DNA from: CAYQTL01 sp964420405 | GTDB lineage: Bacteria > Acidobacteriota > Thermoanaerobaculia > Thermoanaerobaculales > Sulfomarinibacteraceae | Length of the DNA: 64,000 nt | Assembly: GCA_964420405.1 (NCBI GenBank) | Contig: CAYQTL010000002.1 | Coordinates: forward strand, 166,227-230,226 | Direction of reading: 5' to 3' | Shown here: piece by piece, positions 1 to 8,996 of the stretch | How the letters are laid out: every line of letters starts with the position of its first letter | Numbering within the stretch: the first letter of the stretch is position 1 | Made by a program: the position numbers and the translations under genes | Notes under the pieces: model-generated | Told to the model about the DNA's origin: nothing | What the model saw: the letters and a program-made list of their open reading frames with translations, nothing else | Database searches by the model: none

Positions 1-2
1 TC

Positions 3-230
3 CGCGAGATGGCCTCGCGCGCCCTCGAGCACTCCCTCAACCGCGAGCTCTCCCATCTTTCCGACGACGACCGGACGGCGGTGAAGAAGATGACAGAAGG
101 GCTCGTCAAGCGGCTCGTGCAGGTACCCCTGCGCGGCCTCAAGGGCGCGGCCTGGCACCACTCGGCCGCGGTGATCGACGGATTCGTGCAGGGCCTCGAC
201 GAGAAGGCCGGCGCGCCGGGAGGTCGGTGA
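3..230 (+). CDS. hemA: Glutamyl-tRNA reductase, C-terminal end (partial)
   Basis: Only the last ~75 residues lie in the window; the frame is open to the left edge. The visible part (LSDDDRTAVKKMTEGLVKR followed by VPLRGLK) fits the C-terminal helical dimerisation domain of glutamyl-tRNA reductase, which makes glutamate-1-semialdehyde from glutamyl-tRNA in the C5 haem pathway. Its TGA overlaps the hemC ATG (TGATG), so the two are translationally coupled. The assignment rests on this short similarity plus position directly upstream of hemC and in the same operon as hemL; the catalytic and NADPH domains are outside the window. Confidence 0.8.
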   Translation, partial: REMASRALEHSLNRELSHLSDDDRTAVKKMTEGLVKRLVQVPLRGLKGAAWHHSAAVIDGFVQGLDEKAGAPGGR

Positions 231-1168
231 TGGGCGCCGCCCCGACCCTGCGTCTCGGAACCAGAGGCTCCGACCTCGCTCTGTGGCAGGCGCGCAGGAT
301 CGCGAGCCGCATCCACGAGGAGCTCGGGGTCGGGTGCCGTATCGTGATCGTCACGACCCAGGGCGACCGGATCCAGCACGTCGCGTTCCACAAGATGGAG
401 GGCAAGGGGTTCTTCACCAAGGAGCTCCAGGAGGCGCTGCTGGAGGGCCGCATCGACCTCGTGGTGCACTCGCTGAAGGACCTGCCGACGGAGGAGCCCG
501 ACGGGCTGACGGTCGCGGCGCTGCCCGAGCGGGACCGTCCCGCCGACCTCCTCCTCGCCCGCCGCGGCCTGCTCGACCCGGACCGGCCCGGCCTCGACCT
601 GCCGGCCGGCACCCTCGTCGGCACCTCGTCCCTGCGCCGCGCCGCACAGGTCCTCGCCGCCAGCCCCCGGGTTCGGATCGAGGCGCTACGGGGCAACGTG
701 CCGACCCGGGTCGACAAGCTCCGCCGCGGCGGGTACGACGCGATCCTGGTGGCGGCGGCCGGCGTCGCGCGGCTCGAGCTCGACCTCGCGGACCTCGACC
801 GGCGCGAGATGAGCCCGGACGAGATGCTGCCCGCTCCGGGGCAGGGGACGCTGGCCGTCGAGACCCGACGCGACGACCCTTCGGCCGAGATCCTCCGTCG
901 GCTGCACGATCCCGCGCTCGCCCGCACCGTCGCCGCGGAGCGGAAGCTGCTCGGTCTGCTCGGCGGCGGGTGCCACCTTCCCCTCGGCTGCCTGGCGCGG
1001 GACGCCGGTGGCCGCCTCGAGCTGGAGGCGGTCCTCGGCGAGGTCGACCACGAGATCCGCACCGCCCGCGTCGCCCGCGCCCATGCCGCCGGCGACTGTC
1101 CCGACGAGGTGTCCAGGGTGTGCGCCGAGCGTCTGCGCGAGCAGCTGCCCGGAGTCGCCACACGATGA
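230..1168 (+). CDS. hemC: Porphobilinogen deaminase (hydroxymethylbilane synthase)
   Basis: Joins four porphobilinogens into hydroxymethylbilane in the cytoplasm. The start LRLGTRGSDLALWQA is the family signature. Further motifs are KDLPTE, the arginine-rich GTSSLRRAAQ and RGNVPTRVDKL for substrate carboxylates, and the dipyrromethane-cofactor cysteine near residue 248 in GGGCHLPLGC. At 312 residues it has the usual length. I chose ATG 230 over GTG 227 because GGGAGG at 218-223 is then correctly spaced; the ATG overlaps the hemA stop. The hemD start overlaps its own stop (ATGA). Confidence 0.97.
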   Translation: MGAAPTLRLGTRGSDLALWQARRIASRIHEELGVGCRIVIVTTQGDRIQHVAFHKMEGKGFFTKELQEALLEGRIDLVVHSLKDLPTEEPDGLTVAALPERDRPADLLLARRGLLDPDRPGLDLPAGTLVGTSSLRRAAQVLAASPRVRIEALRGNVPTRVDKLRRGGYDAILVAAAGVARLELDLADLDRREMSPDEMLPAPGQGTLAVETRRDDPSAEILRRLHDPALARTVAAERKLLGLLGGGCHLPLGCLARDAGGRLELEAVLGEVDHEIRTARVARAHAAGDCPDEVSRVCAERLREQLPGVATR

Positions 1169-1926
1169 GCCGGACGATCCTCGTGACCCGCCATCCGGCC
1201 GACTGCCGCCCCCTCGCCGACGCGCTGCGTCCGCACGGGGTCGCTGTCCGGCCGTACCCGGTGATGGTGGTGCGGGACGTGGGGGACGAGCGCGGCTGGC
1301 GCCTGGTCAGGGGGCTTCTCGAGGCGCCCCCGGGGGCGGTCTGGGTCGCGCTGGCGTCGCCGCGGGCCCCCGACAGGCTGGTCCGCGAGGCCAGCGCCCG
1401 GGGCCTCGGGCGGCTCCTGGAGGCGCCGGTCGCCGCGATCGGATCCGCCACCGCCGCGGCGGCGTCCGCCGCGGGCCTCGAGCCTGCGCTCGTCGCCGAC
1501 GGCGACGGGGCGTCCCTCGCCAGCGCCCTGATCGCCGAGCTGCCCGCCGCGGCGACGGTGGTGCTCGCCTGCGGCCGGCACCGCAGACGCGAGCTGCCCG
1601 CCGCCCTCGAGCGCGCCGGCCACCGGGTCGTCCCGGTGGCGGTCTACGACATGGCGGCGACGCCGCCGCGCGAGCTTCCACCGCTGCCGGCGAGCCTGGA
1701 CGCGGTCGTGGTCACCTCGCCGCGGGCGGCCCGGCTGTATCTGGACGGCGTCGGCGGGCTGCCGCTGCCGTGCACGCACTGGGCCCTCGGGCCCACCACC
1801 CGCGACGCGGCGGCCGCTCTCGGCATCGCCTGCCGGATCCCGCCGCGGCCCGAGATGGAGGCGCTCGCGAGCGCCCTCCTTGACTCCTTCGACGCCGAAC
1901 CCGACCGGGAGGACACGCCACGATGA
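1165..1926 (+). CDS. hemD: Uroporphyrinogen-III synthase
   Basis: 253 residues, one HEM4-type domain of two Rossmann-like lobes. It should close hydroxymethylbilane to uroporphyrinogen III with inversion of ring D. The family diverges strongly in sequence, but the opening ILVTRHPADCRPLADALRPHG, the middle lobe VAAIGSATAAAA and the end AVVVTSPRAARLYLDG are typical. Position between hemC and hemL makes the call firm. It starts inside the hemC stop and ends inside the hemL start (both ATGA), so three genes are coupled. Composition is very Ala/Arg-rich. Confidence 0.9.
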   Translation: MSRTILVTRHPADCRPLADALRPHGVAVRPYPVMVVRDVGDERGWRLVRGLLEAPPGAVWVALASPRAPDRLVREASARGLGRLLEAPVAAIGSATAAAASAAGLEPALVADGDGASLASALIAELPAAATVVLACGRHRRRELPAALERAGHRVVPVAVYDMAATPPRELPPLPASLDAVVVTSPRAARLYLDGVGGLPLPCTHWALGPTTRDAAAALGIACRIPPRPEMEALASALLDSFDAEPDREDTPR

Positions 1927-3224
1927 TCGCTGGTCCCCGTTCCCGCGAGCTCTACCGCGCCGCCTGCGACCTGATGCCGGCCGGCGTCAACTCCCCCGTG
2001 CGCGCGTTCCGGAGCGTCGGCGGGGACCCGCTCTTCTACCGCGACGCCGCCGGCTGCCGCGTGACCGACGTCGACGGCCGCAGCTACGTCGACTACGTCT
2101 GCTCCTGGGGGCCCCTGATCCTCGGCCACGCCCACCCGGAGGTCGTCGCGGCGGTCACGGCCGCCGCGTCGAAGGGGCTGTCGTTCGGCGCCCCGTGCGC
2201 CGCCGAGGTGGAGCTCGCGGAGCTGGTGGTCGGGGCGGTGCCCCACCTGGAGATGGTGCGGTTCGTGTCGTCCGGCACCGAGGCCGTCATGTCCGCCGTG
2301 CGGCTCGCCCGGGGCGCCACCGGCCGCGACGGGGTGGTCAAGTTCACCGGCTGCTACCACGGCCACGCCGACCACCTGCTGGTCGAGGCCGGCTCCGGCC
2401 TCGCCACTTTCGGCACCCCGTCGTCCGCCGGCGTGCCGGCGAGCTTCACCACCCATACCCTGGTGCTGCGGCTGGACGACGCGGACGGCTTCCGGGCGCT
2501 GATGGACGCCCGTGGAGACGCCGTGGCGGCGGTCCTCGTGGAGCCCGTCCCCGCCAACTCCGGTCTGCTGATCCAGCGTCCCGAGTTTCTCCGGCTGCTC
2601 CGCGACGAGTGCGACCGCCACGGCGCCCTGCTGGTCTTCGACGAGGTGATCACCGGCTTCCGGCTCGGACCGGCCGGCGCCGCCGGCATCCTCGGCGTGC
2701 GTCCGGACCTCGCCACCTACGGCAAGGTCGTCGGCGGCGGCATGCCGGTCGGCGCCTACGGCGGCAGCCGCCGCCTGATGGAGCGGCTCGCGCCCCTCGG
2801 ACCGGTCTACCAGGCGGGGACCCTCAGCGGCAACCCGGTCGCGATGGCGGCGGGCGCGGCCACCCTCCGGCGGTTGCTGGCCGACGGTGGCCGTGCGTGG
2901 CGTGACCTCGAGGTCACGGCGGCCCGCCTCGAGGAGGGCCTCCGCACGGTGCTCGAGGCTCACGGGACGAACTGGTCGGTCGTCCGCATCGGCTCGATCC
3001 TGTGGCTGGCCCTCCAGGACGGTCCACCGCCGCGCCGGATCGAGGACATCCGGCCGGAGAGCGTCGAGATCTACCGCCGGCTCCACCGGGCGCTGCTCGA
3101 GGAGGGCGTGTCCCTCGCGCCCTCCGCCTACGAGGTGATGTTCGTGTCCACCGCCCACGACGAGGCGACGATCGACCGCACCGTCCAGGCCTTCGACCGC
3201 GCCGTGGCCAGAGTGGCGGGGTGA
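1923..3224 (+). CDS. hemL: Glutamate-1-semialdehyde 2,1-aminomutase
   Basis: PLP enzyme that converts glutamate-1-semialdehyde into 5-aminolevulinate, the second step of the C5 route, so the cell does not depend on an ALA synthase. Fold-type I class III aminotransferase of 433 residues. Visible signatures are the N-terminal PAGVNSPVRAFR, KFTGCYHGHAD, FDEVITGFRLG and the Schiff-base lysine near residue 268 in TYGKVVGGGMPVGAYGG. Its position with hemA upstream in the same operon puts both C5-pathway enzymes together. Start overlaps the hemD stop. Confidence 0.98.
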   Translation: MIAGPRSRELYRAACDLMPAGVNSPVRAFRSVGGDPLFYRDAAGCRVTDVDGRSYVDYVCSWGPLILGHAHPEVVAAVTAAASKGLSFGAPCAAEVELAELVVGAVPHLEMVRFVSSGTEAVMSAVRLARGATGRDGVVKFTGCYHGHADHLLVEAGSGLATFGTPSSAGVPASFTTHTLVLRLDDADGFRALMDARGDAVAAVLVEPVPANSGLLIQRPEFLRLLRDECDRHGALLVFDEVITGFRLGPAGAAGILGVRPDLATYGKVVGGGMPVGAYGGSRRLMERLAPLGPVYQAGTLSGNPVAMAAGAATLRRLLADGGRAWRDLEVTAARLEEGLRTVLEAHGTNWSVVRIGSILWLALQDGPPPRRIEDIRPESVEIYRRLHRALLEEGVSLAPSAYEVMFVSTAHDEATIDRTVQAFDRAVARVAG

Positions 3225-3255
3225 GCGCGATGCCGGCCGCGGACGGGGGTGAGGC

Positions 3256-4272
3256 GTGAGCCGGTTCCTCAAGGCGTGTCGGCGGGAGTCGGTGGACCGG
3301 CCGCCGGTCTGGGTGATGCGGCAGGCGGGACGCTACCTCCCCGAGTATCGGGAGGTCCGCTCCCGGGCCGGCGACTTCCTCACCATGTGCCGCACGCCCA
3401 CCATCGCCGCCGAGATCACCCTCCAGCCGATCCGACGGTTCGGTCTCGACGCCGCGATCGTGTTCTCCGACATCCTGACGCCACTGGAGCCGATGGGGGT
3501 CGACCTCGAGTTCAACCCGGGTCCACAGATCCACAACCCCGTGCGGGAGCCCGCCGACCTCGAGCGGGTGGTGGCGCCGCAGCCGTGGAGCGGCACCGGC
3601 TACCTCGACGAGATCCTCGTCGCGGTGCGCCGCGAGCTGCCCGCAGACACCGCGCTGATCGGGTTCTGCGGCGCGCCCTGGACGCTGGCGAGCTACCTCG
3701 TGGAGGGAACCACCTCGCGGTCGTTCACCCACGTCAAGCGGTTCGCGCTGACCTGGCCCGAGGCCTTCGACCGGCTGCTCGACCTGCTCGCCGACGCCAT
3801 GGCGTCCTACCTGCGGACCCAGGTCGCCGCCGGCGCCCAGGCGGTGCAGGTGTTCGACTCCTGGGTCGGAGCACTCGGCGCCGACGACGCCCGACGCTGG
3901 GCGCTGCGACCCGCCCGCCGGCTGCTCCGCAACCTCGCCGACGCCGGCGTGCCGCGGATCTACTTCGCCCACGGCGGCACCCACTTCCTGCACGACATGG
4001 CGACGATGCCGTGCGAGGTGGTGGGGCTCGACTGGCGAGCCGACCTCGCCCGGACCCGCCGCCTGCTGCCCGACCACGCCCTCCAGGGAAACCTCGACCC
4101 CGGCGTGCTGATGGGGCCGGACGAGGAGATCCGGCGGCGGACCCTCGCCATGCTCGAGGCCGCACCCCGCGCCGGCTACATCGCGAACCTGGGCCACGGC
4201 ATCACCCCCGACGTGCCGGTCCGCGCGATGGAGACCTTCGTCCGGACCGTGCAGGGATGGTCGTATGGGTAG
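3256..4272 (+). CDS. hemE: Uroporphyrinogen decarboxylase
   Basis: Decarboxylates the four acetate side chains of uroporphyrinogen III to give coproporphyrinogen III. 338 residues, a single TIM barrel. The signature MRQAGRYLPEYR lies at about residues 21-32, followed by FSDILTPLEPMG and the C-terminal NLGHGITPDVP. The start is GTG 3256, preceded by GGGGGTGAGG. It follows hemL by 31 nt and completes the haem operon's run to coproporphyrinogen. Confidence 0.97.
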   Translation: MSRFLKACRRESVDRPPVWVMRQAGRYLPEYREVRSRAGDFLTMCRTPTIAAEITLQPIRRFGLDAAIVFSDILTPLEPMGVDLEFNPGPQIHNPVREPADLERVVAPQPWSGTGYLDEILVAVRRELPADTALIGFCGAPWTLASYLVEGTTSRSFTHVKRFALTWPEAFDRLLDLLADAMASYLRTQVAAGAQAVQVFDSWVGALGADDARRWALRPARRLLRNLADAGVPRIYFAHGGTHFLHDMATMPCEVVGLDWRADLARTRRLLPDHALQGNLDPGVLMGPDEEIRRRTLAMLEAAPRAGYIANLGHGITPDVPVRAMETFVRTVQGWSYG

Positions 4273-4407
4273 CACGCCCCGTGCGTCTGCGTCGGTGCCC
4301 GCGTCCGTGCCCGGCGCGGCCGGTCTGGCGGCAGCGGGTCGAACCTCTCGGACACGGCTGCGAAGGCGGGCACGGCCGGGGGTGGACTCCCGGGATTCGG
4401 ACACCTC

Positions 4408-5805
4408 ATGACCCCCGACTACGACCTCACCGGCATCACCCCCGAGCTGCTCTCGCGGTACGACCGGCCCGGCCCGCGGTACACCTCCTACCCCACCGCG
4501 CCGCACTTCCACACCGGGTTCGACGAGGACGCCTACCGCGAGCGCCTCGCCGCCGCCGCGTCCGACGCGGACGCCCCGCTGTCGATGTACGTCCACATCC
4601 CGTTCTGCGAGGCGCGCTGCACCTACTGCGGCTGCAATATCGTCGTGTCGCCTCGGAAAGGACCCGAGGAGGCCTATCTCGACGCGGTCGAGGCCGAGCT
4701 GGACCTGCTCGCCGAGGCCCTCGGTGACCGGCGGCGGCTGAGCCAGCTGCACTGGGGCGGCGGCACGCCCACCTACCTCGACCCGGATCAGTGCGAGCGG
4801 CTCCACGCGGCGATCAGCGACCGGTTCGAGATCCTGCCGGACGCCGAGGTCGCCCTCGAGGTCGACCCCTGCGTGACCACCCTCGAGCACTATCGGAGGG
4901 TGCGGCAGCTCGGCTTCAACCGCGTCTCCATGGGCGTCCAGGACATCCATCCCGAGGTCCAGGCGGCGGTGCGTCGCGTCCAGCCGCTCGAGCTCAGCCG
5001 CGAGCACGTGGCGGCGGTCCGCGAGCTCGGCTTCGAGTCCGTCAACGTCGACCTGATCTACGGCCTGCCCCACCAGACCGAGGCGAGCTTCCGGGAGACC
5101 GTCCGGGTGACCCTGGCCGAGCTCGCGCCGGACCGGGTCGCGTGCTTCTCGTACGCCCACGTGCCGTGGATCAAGCCGCACCAGAAGCAGCTCCCGACGG
5201 ACGCCATGGCGGCCGGCTGGGACAAGTTCCGGCTGTTCGCCGGCGCCGTCGAGGAGCTCTGCGGCGCCGGCTACAGGTTCGTGGGCTTCGACCACTTCGC
5301 GACCCCGGACGACGAGCTGGCGGTCGCGATGGACTCCGGTCGCCTGCACCGCAGCTTCATGGGCTACACCGTGATGCCGGCGAGCGACCAGGTCGGGGTC
5401 GGCGTGACCGCCATCGGTGACGTCGGCGGCGCCTATGTCGCCAACCAGAAGCTCCTGGCCCGCTATCAGCGCGCCGTCGGGGAGCGTCGGCTCCCGGTCG
5501 AGCGCGGCATCGGACGCACTGCCGAGGACGAGCTGCGGGGGGCCGTGATCCGCGACATCATCTGCAACCTCCGGCTCGAGCTCGACTCGATCCGGCACCG
5601 CTTCGGCGTGGATCCCCGTGTCCACTTCAGCGACGCCTTCGCCGAGCTGCGGCCGATGGTCGACGACGGCCTCGTCGAGCTCACCACCGACGCCCTTCGC
5701 ATCACTCCCCGCGGCCGCTTCTTCCTGCGCAACGCGTGCATGCCGTTCGACGCCTACCTGCGCCGTTCCTCCTCCGACGGCCCCGTCTACTCGCGCACGG
5801 TGTAG
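4408..5805 (+). CDS. hemN: Oxygen-independent coproporphyrinogen III oxidase (radical SAM)
   Basis: Decarboxylates two propionates of coproporphyrinogen III to make protoporphyrinogen IX without oxygen. The N-terminal PGPRYTSYPTAPHF and the cluster motif CxxxCxxCxC (Cys 67, 71, 74, 76) mark true HemN rather than HemW, which lacks the fourth cysteine and this N-terminal arm. GGGTPTYL binds SAM. Length 465 is normal. A 135-bp gap after hemE, with no clear ribosome binding site, makes it the least tightly linked gene of the operon. The oxygen-independent form suggests haem synthesis under low oxygen. Confidence 0.95.
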   Translation: MTPDYDLTGITPELLSRYDRPGPRYTSYPTAPHFHTGFDEDAYRERLAAAASDADAPLSMYVHIPFCEARCTYCGCNIVVSPRKGPEEAYLDAVEAELDLLAEALGDRRRLSQLHWGGGTPTYLDPDQCERLHAAISDRFEILPDAEVALEVDPCVTTLEHYRRVRQLGFNRVSMGVQDIHPEVQAAVRRVQPLELSREHVAAVRELGFESVNVDLIYGLPHQTEASFRETVRVTLAELAPDRVACFSYAHVPWIKPHQKQLPTDAMAAGWDKFRLFAGAVEELCGAGYRFVGFDHFATPDDELAVAMDSGRLHRSFMGYTVMPASDQVGVGVTAIGDVGGAYVANQKLLARYQRAVGERRLPVERGIGRTAEDELRGAVIRDIICNLRLELDSIRHRFGVDPRVHFSDAFAELRPMVDDGLVELTTDALRITPRGRFFLRNACMPFDAYLRRSSSDGPVYSRTV

Positions 5806-5838
5806 CCGGGCCCCTTCCGATCCCTTCCCGGCGCCCTT

Positions 5839-5987
5839 CCGATCCCGATCCCGATCCCGTTCCCGATCCCGACGAAATCGGAGGTGGTCGCCGCAACGAC
5901 GACGACAGCGACCACTCTTCGGTCCTCGTACGGACTCGCGACTCGGTCGGTGCCCACCATCGGAATCGGGATCGGGAACGGGATCGG
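5839..5987. repeat. Structured intergenic repeat with hexamer arms, copy 1
   Basis: The left arm 5839-5872 is a run of CCGATC/CCGTTC hexamers. The right arm 5966-5987 is the exact reverse complement of 5851-5872, giving a perfect 22-bp stem around 93 nt. Inside is a second perfect 8-bp stem, GTGGTCGC 5884-5891 with GCGACCAC 5908-5915. It lies between the hemN stop and the sucC promoter. A second element of the same design and length is at 53045-53200. It could be a structured RNA, a MITE/REP-type repeat, or a protein-binding site. Confidence 0.7.
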
Positions 5988-6020
5988 ACCGGGGGAACCA
6001 CCCGGACCGACCGACTCGGG

Positions 6021-6049
6021 TTGCGACCTTGTGAAATCCGGGGCAAAAT
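6021..6049 (+). promoter_or_regulatory. Sigma-70 type promoter of sucCD
   Basis: TTGCGA (6021-6026), 17-bp spacer, CAAAAT (6044-6049). Each hexamer matches 4 of 6 consensus bases. The start point would be near 6056, leaving a ~36-nt leader that carries a strong ribosome binding site, AAGGAGGAGA at 6081-6090. Confidence 0.55.
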
Positions 6050-6091
6050 GACGCGGCTCGTCCCGAACGGGTTCACACGCAAGGAGGAGAT

Positions 6092-7255
6092 ATGAAGGTT
6101 CACGAGTACCAGGCCAAGGAGATCCTGGCGCGGTACAACGTGGCGGTGCCCCGCGGCATCCTCGTCACCGACGCCGAGGCCGCCCGCACGGCGGCGGAGA
6201 AGCTCGGCGGACGGGTCGTCGTCAAGGCCCAGGTCCACGCCGGCGGACGCGGCAAGGCAGGAGGGGTCAAGCTGGTGCAGAGCCCCGAGGAGGCGGTCGA
6301 GGCCGCGTCGAAGATCCTCGGCATGCGGCTGGTCACGAAGCAGACCGGCGCCGAGGGCAAGCTCGTCCGCAAGGTGCTGATCGAGGAGGCGCTTCCGATC
6401 GACCGCGAGCTGTACCTCGGAATCGTCCTCGACCGGGCCGACGGCTACCCGGTGATGATGGCGTCGCGCTTCGGCGGCATGGAGATCGAGGAGGTGGCGG
6501 CGTCCAACCCGGAGGCGATCCTCAAGGCGCACTTCGACCCGGACGTGGGCCTGCACCCCTACCTCGCCCGGCAGCTCGCGTTCGGGCTCGGGCTCGAGGG
6601 CGACGCCTTCAAGGCCGGCCTGAAGTTCATGCGAGCGCTCGCGAAGGCCTACGCCGAGACCGACGCGTCGCTGGCGGAGATCAACCCGCTGGTGACCACC
6701 ACCGACGGCCGGGTGATCGCCCTGGACGCCAAGATCGGCTTCGACGACAACGCCATGTTCCGGCAGCCGGACATCGTCGGGATGCGCGACGTCGACGAGG
6801 AGGAGCCGCTCGAGGTCGAGGCCTCCAGGTACGACCTCAACTACATCAAGCTCGACGGCACCATCGGCTGCATGGTCAACGGCGCGGGCCTCGCCATGGC
6901 GACCATGGACATCATCAAGCACTCGGGGGGCGAGCCCGCCAACTTCCTCGACGTCGGCGGGGGCGCTTCCCAGGAGCGGGTCGCCGCCGCGTTCCGGATC
7001 CTGCTCTCCGACCCCAACGTCAAGGGGGTGCTGATCAACATCTTCGGCGGCATCGTGCGGTGCGACATGATCGCGCGCGGCGTGATCGAGGCCGCCCGGG
7101 AGGTCCGGCTGTCCGTGCCGCTCGTGGTCCGGCTCGAGGGCACCAACGTCGAGGAGGGCCGCCGGCTGCTCGCCGAGTCGGGCCTCGACCTGACGGTCGG
7201 CGACGGCATGGCCGACGCGGCCGAGAAGATCGTCGCCGCCGTGGCCGGAAACTGA
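6092..7255 (+). CDS. sucC: Succinyl-CoA ligase, beta subunit
   Basis: TCA-cycle enzyme: succinyl-CoA + NDP + Pi to succinate + CoA + NTP. 387 residues. N-terminal ATP-grasp domain (MKVHEYQAKEIL, KAQVHAGGRGKAGGVK) and C-terminal CoA-ligase domain (NFLDVGGGA, INIFGGIVRCD), the usual arrangement and length. It heads a two-gene operon with sucD 11 nt downstream. A strong ribosome binding site precedes the ATG. Confidence 0.98.
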   Translation: MKVHEYQAKEILARYNVAVPRGILVTDAEAARTAAEKLGGRVVVKAQVHAGGRGKAGGVKLVQSPEEAVEAASKILGMRLVTKQTGAEGKLVRKVLIEEALPIDRELYLGIVLDRADGYPVMMASRFGGMEIEEVAASNPEAILKAHFDPDVGLHPYLARQLAFGLGLEGDAFKAGLKFMRALAKAYAETDASLAEINPLVTTTDGRVIALDAKIGFDDNAMFRQPDIVGMRDVDEEEPLEVEASRYDLNYIKLDGTIGCMVNGAGLAMATMDIIKHSGGEPANFLDVGGGASQERVAAAFRILLSDPNVKGVLINIFGGIVRCDMIARGVIEAAREVRLSVPLVVRLEGTNVEEGRRLLAESGLDLTVGDGMADAAEKIVAAVAGN

Positions 7256-7266
7256 GGAGGGCAGCC

Positions 7267-8151
7267 ATGAGCATCTGGGCCACCAGCGAGACCAGGATCG
7301 TCGTCCAGGGGCTGACCGGCCGGGAGGGCCGCTTCCACGCCGAGAAGTGCCGCGAGTACGGCGCGAACATCGTCGCCGGAGTGACGCCCGGCAAGGCCGG
7401 CGGCGAGGTCGACGGCGTGCCCGTCTACAACACCGTCGCCGAGGCGACCGCCGCCACCAACGCGACCGCCAGCGTGATCTTCGTGCCACCCCCGTTCGCG
7501 GCCGACGCCATCCTCGAGGCGGCCGACGCCGGCCTCGAGCTGGTCGTCTGCATCACCGAGGGGATTCCGGTCCGCGACATGGTGCGCGTGCAACGGATCC
7601 TGCAGGGGCTGCCGACCCGCCTCATCGGCCCCAACTGCCCGGGGATCATCTCCCCCGGCCAGACCAAGATCGGGATCATGCCGGCCCACATCCACACCCC
7701 CGGCACGATCGGCGTCGTGTCCCGCTCGGGCACCTTGACCTACGAGGCGGTCCACCAGCTGACCCAGCTCGGGCTCGGCCAGACCACCTGCGTCGGCATC
7801 GGCGGCGATCCGCTGCCGGGGACCAACTTCATCGACTGCCTCGAGGCGTTCGAGGAGGATGCGGACACCGAGGGGATCGTCATGATCGGGGAGATCGGCG
7901 GCTCGGCCGAGGAGGAGGCCGCCGAGTTCGTGGAGCAGTTCGTCACCAAGCCCGTGGTGGCGTTCATCGCCGGCCAGACGGCCCCGCCGGGACGGCGGAT
8001 GGGCCACGCCGGCGCCATCATCTCGGGCGGTAAGGGGACCGCGGCGGACAAGATCGCGGCCCTGGAGCAGGCCGGCATCGCCATCGCGCCGACGCCGGCC
8101 GAGATCGGCTCGACCATGCAGCGCGTGCTCGCCTCCGAGTCGCTGCGCTGA
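7267..8151 (+). CDS. sucD: Succinyl-CoA ligase, alpha subunit
   Basis: Partner of SucC. 294 residues: N-terminal CoA-binding Rossmann domain (VVQGLTGREGRFH, then GVTPGKAG) and C-terminal ligase domain with GPNCPGIISPG and the phosphorylated histidine near residue 247 in GHAGAIISGGKGTA. The ATG at 7267 has GGAGGG just upstream. An intrinsic terminator follows at 8187. Confidence 0.98.
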   Translation: MSIWATSETRIVVQGLTGREGRFHAEKCREYGANIVAGVTPGKAGGEVDGVPVYNTVAEATAATNATASVIFVPPPFAADAILEAADAGLELVVCITEGIPVRDMVRVQRILQGLPTRLIGPNCPGIISPGQTKIGIMPAHIHTPGTIGVVSRSGTLTYEAVHQLTQLGLGQTTCVGIGGDPLPGTNFIDCLEAFEEDADTEGIVMIGEIGGSAEEEAAEFVEQFVTKPVVAFIAGQTAPPGRRMGHAGAIISGGKGTAADKIAALEQAGIAIAPTPAEIGSTMQRVLASESLR

Positions 8152-8186
8152 CGGTCGGCCCCCGGGGGACCGGGGGGAGGAGGAGG

Positions 8187-8218
8187 ACGCCCGGCGGGTG
8201 ACCGCCGGGCGTTTCTTG
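8187..8218 (+). terminator. Intrinsic terminator of sucCD
   Basis: Perfect 11-bp stem (8187-8197 with 8202-8212), four-base loop GTGA, followed by TTCTTG. It sits 36 nt after the sucD stop and is the clearest rho-independent terminator in the window. Confidence 0.85.
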
Positions 8219-8316
8219 TCGGCAACGCCGGTCAGCTTCGAGAACCCTTCCTGCACCACTCTGGGACAGGTGTTTCTTTTCGGCTTCGGCCTGCGGGGAG
8301 CACATCTGCGTGGAAG

Positions 8317-8333
8317 TTGGCACGGCTCGTGCT
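8317..8333 (+). promoter_or_regulatory. Sigma-54-like -24/-12 promoter of the fimbrial operon
   Basis: TTGGCACGGCTCGTGCT has GG at 8319-8320 and GC at 8331-8332, with the 10-bp spacing that sigma-54 needs, and matches TTGGCACG at the -24 box. Start point near 8343. It lies between the sucCD terminator and the first fimbrial gene, so the operon has its own signal. The downstream half (GTGC instead of TTGC) is imperfect, and no activator gene is visible. Confidence 0.5.
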
Positions 8334-8411
8334 GCAAGGGCCGGCGTGGACAGAAACCGTCAACCCCAGCGGCCCCGCGCCGCACGGACGAAAGCCAAGG
8401 AGGAGAGCCCC

Positions 8412-8993
8412 ATGAAGAAGAGTCTGATCGTTCTCGCCTGCGTTGTCCTGGTCGCCGTCGCCGGCCCCGCCCGCGCGGCGGAGGTCACCGTGGACTTCGA
8501 CATCAACTTCCCGTCGTTCCTGATCCTGTCGTGCTACGACAACTTCGCCATCACCATCTCGGGTGACAATCTCGCGACCCTTCTCGGCGCCAGCGGCGCG
8601 GACATCGGCGAGGGCATCACGGCCAGCCCCGACTCGGTGGGCTTCGACGGCACCACCGGCATCACCGCGACATTCAACAACGCACCGACCACCAGCGAGA
8701 TCGATCCCACGGATCTGACGCTGCCGCTCGCATTGACCAACCTCTGCGCGGTCCGCGCCATCGGCAACGGTGGCGACGTCGAGGTCGCGATCGACAACCT
8801 CACCGACTGGACCGGCACTGGGACCAACCTGATCGAGCTGGTGTCCGCGGCCCCCAGTCAGTCGTCGTTCGCTCCTCCGGGCCTCGCGAACGCCGAGGTG
8901 ATCGACGTCGACCTCGTCCTCGACATCACCGCCGCGACGCAGGCCGGAAGCTACACCAACGGTAGCTTCAGGGTGACCGCCAACCTTCTCTGA
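8412..8993 (+). CDS. Secreted pilin-like subunit of a chaperone-usher system
   Basis: 193 residues with a Sec signal peptide (MKKSLIVLACVVLVAVAGPARA). The mature part is all-beta, rich in Thr/Asn/Gly, with two cysteines (near C36 and C117) that could form a disulphide, as in fimbrial subunits. First gene of the operon with chaperone and usher, behind AAGGAGGAGA, so it is most likely the main polymerised subunit. I do not recognise a named family; the call rests on position, length and composition. Confidence 0.6.
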   Translation: MKKSLIVLACVVLVAVAGPARAAEVTVDFDINFPSFLILSCYDNFAITISGDNLATLLGASGADIGEGITASPDSVGFDGTTGITATFNNAPTTSEIDPTDLTLPLALTNLCAVRAIGNGGDVEVAIDNLTDWTGTGTNLIELVSAAPSQSSFAPPGLANAEVIDVDLVLDITAATQAGSYTNGSFRVTANLL

Positions 8994-8996
8994 GGG

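Noticed and set aside
139..1779. Long open frames antisense to the hem genes
   Set aside because: High GC at third positions opens long frames on the other strand. These are Arg/Pro/Gly-rich, match no family and lie over well-supported genes.
4408..5805. HemW rather than HemN
   Set aside because: Fourth cysteine (CxxxCxxCxC) and the PGPRYTSYPTA arm are typical of true HemN.
5839..5872. Hexamer run as a CRISPR array
   Set aside because: Units are 6 bp without spacers, and no cas gene is present.
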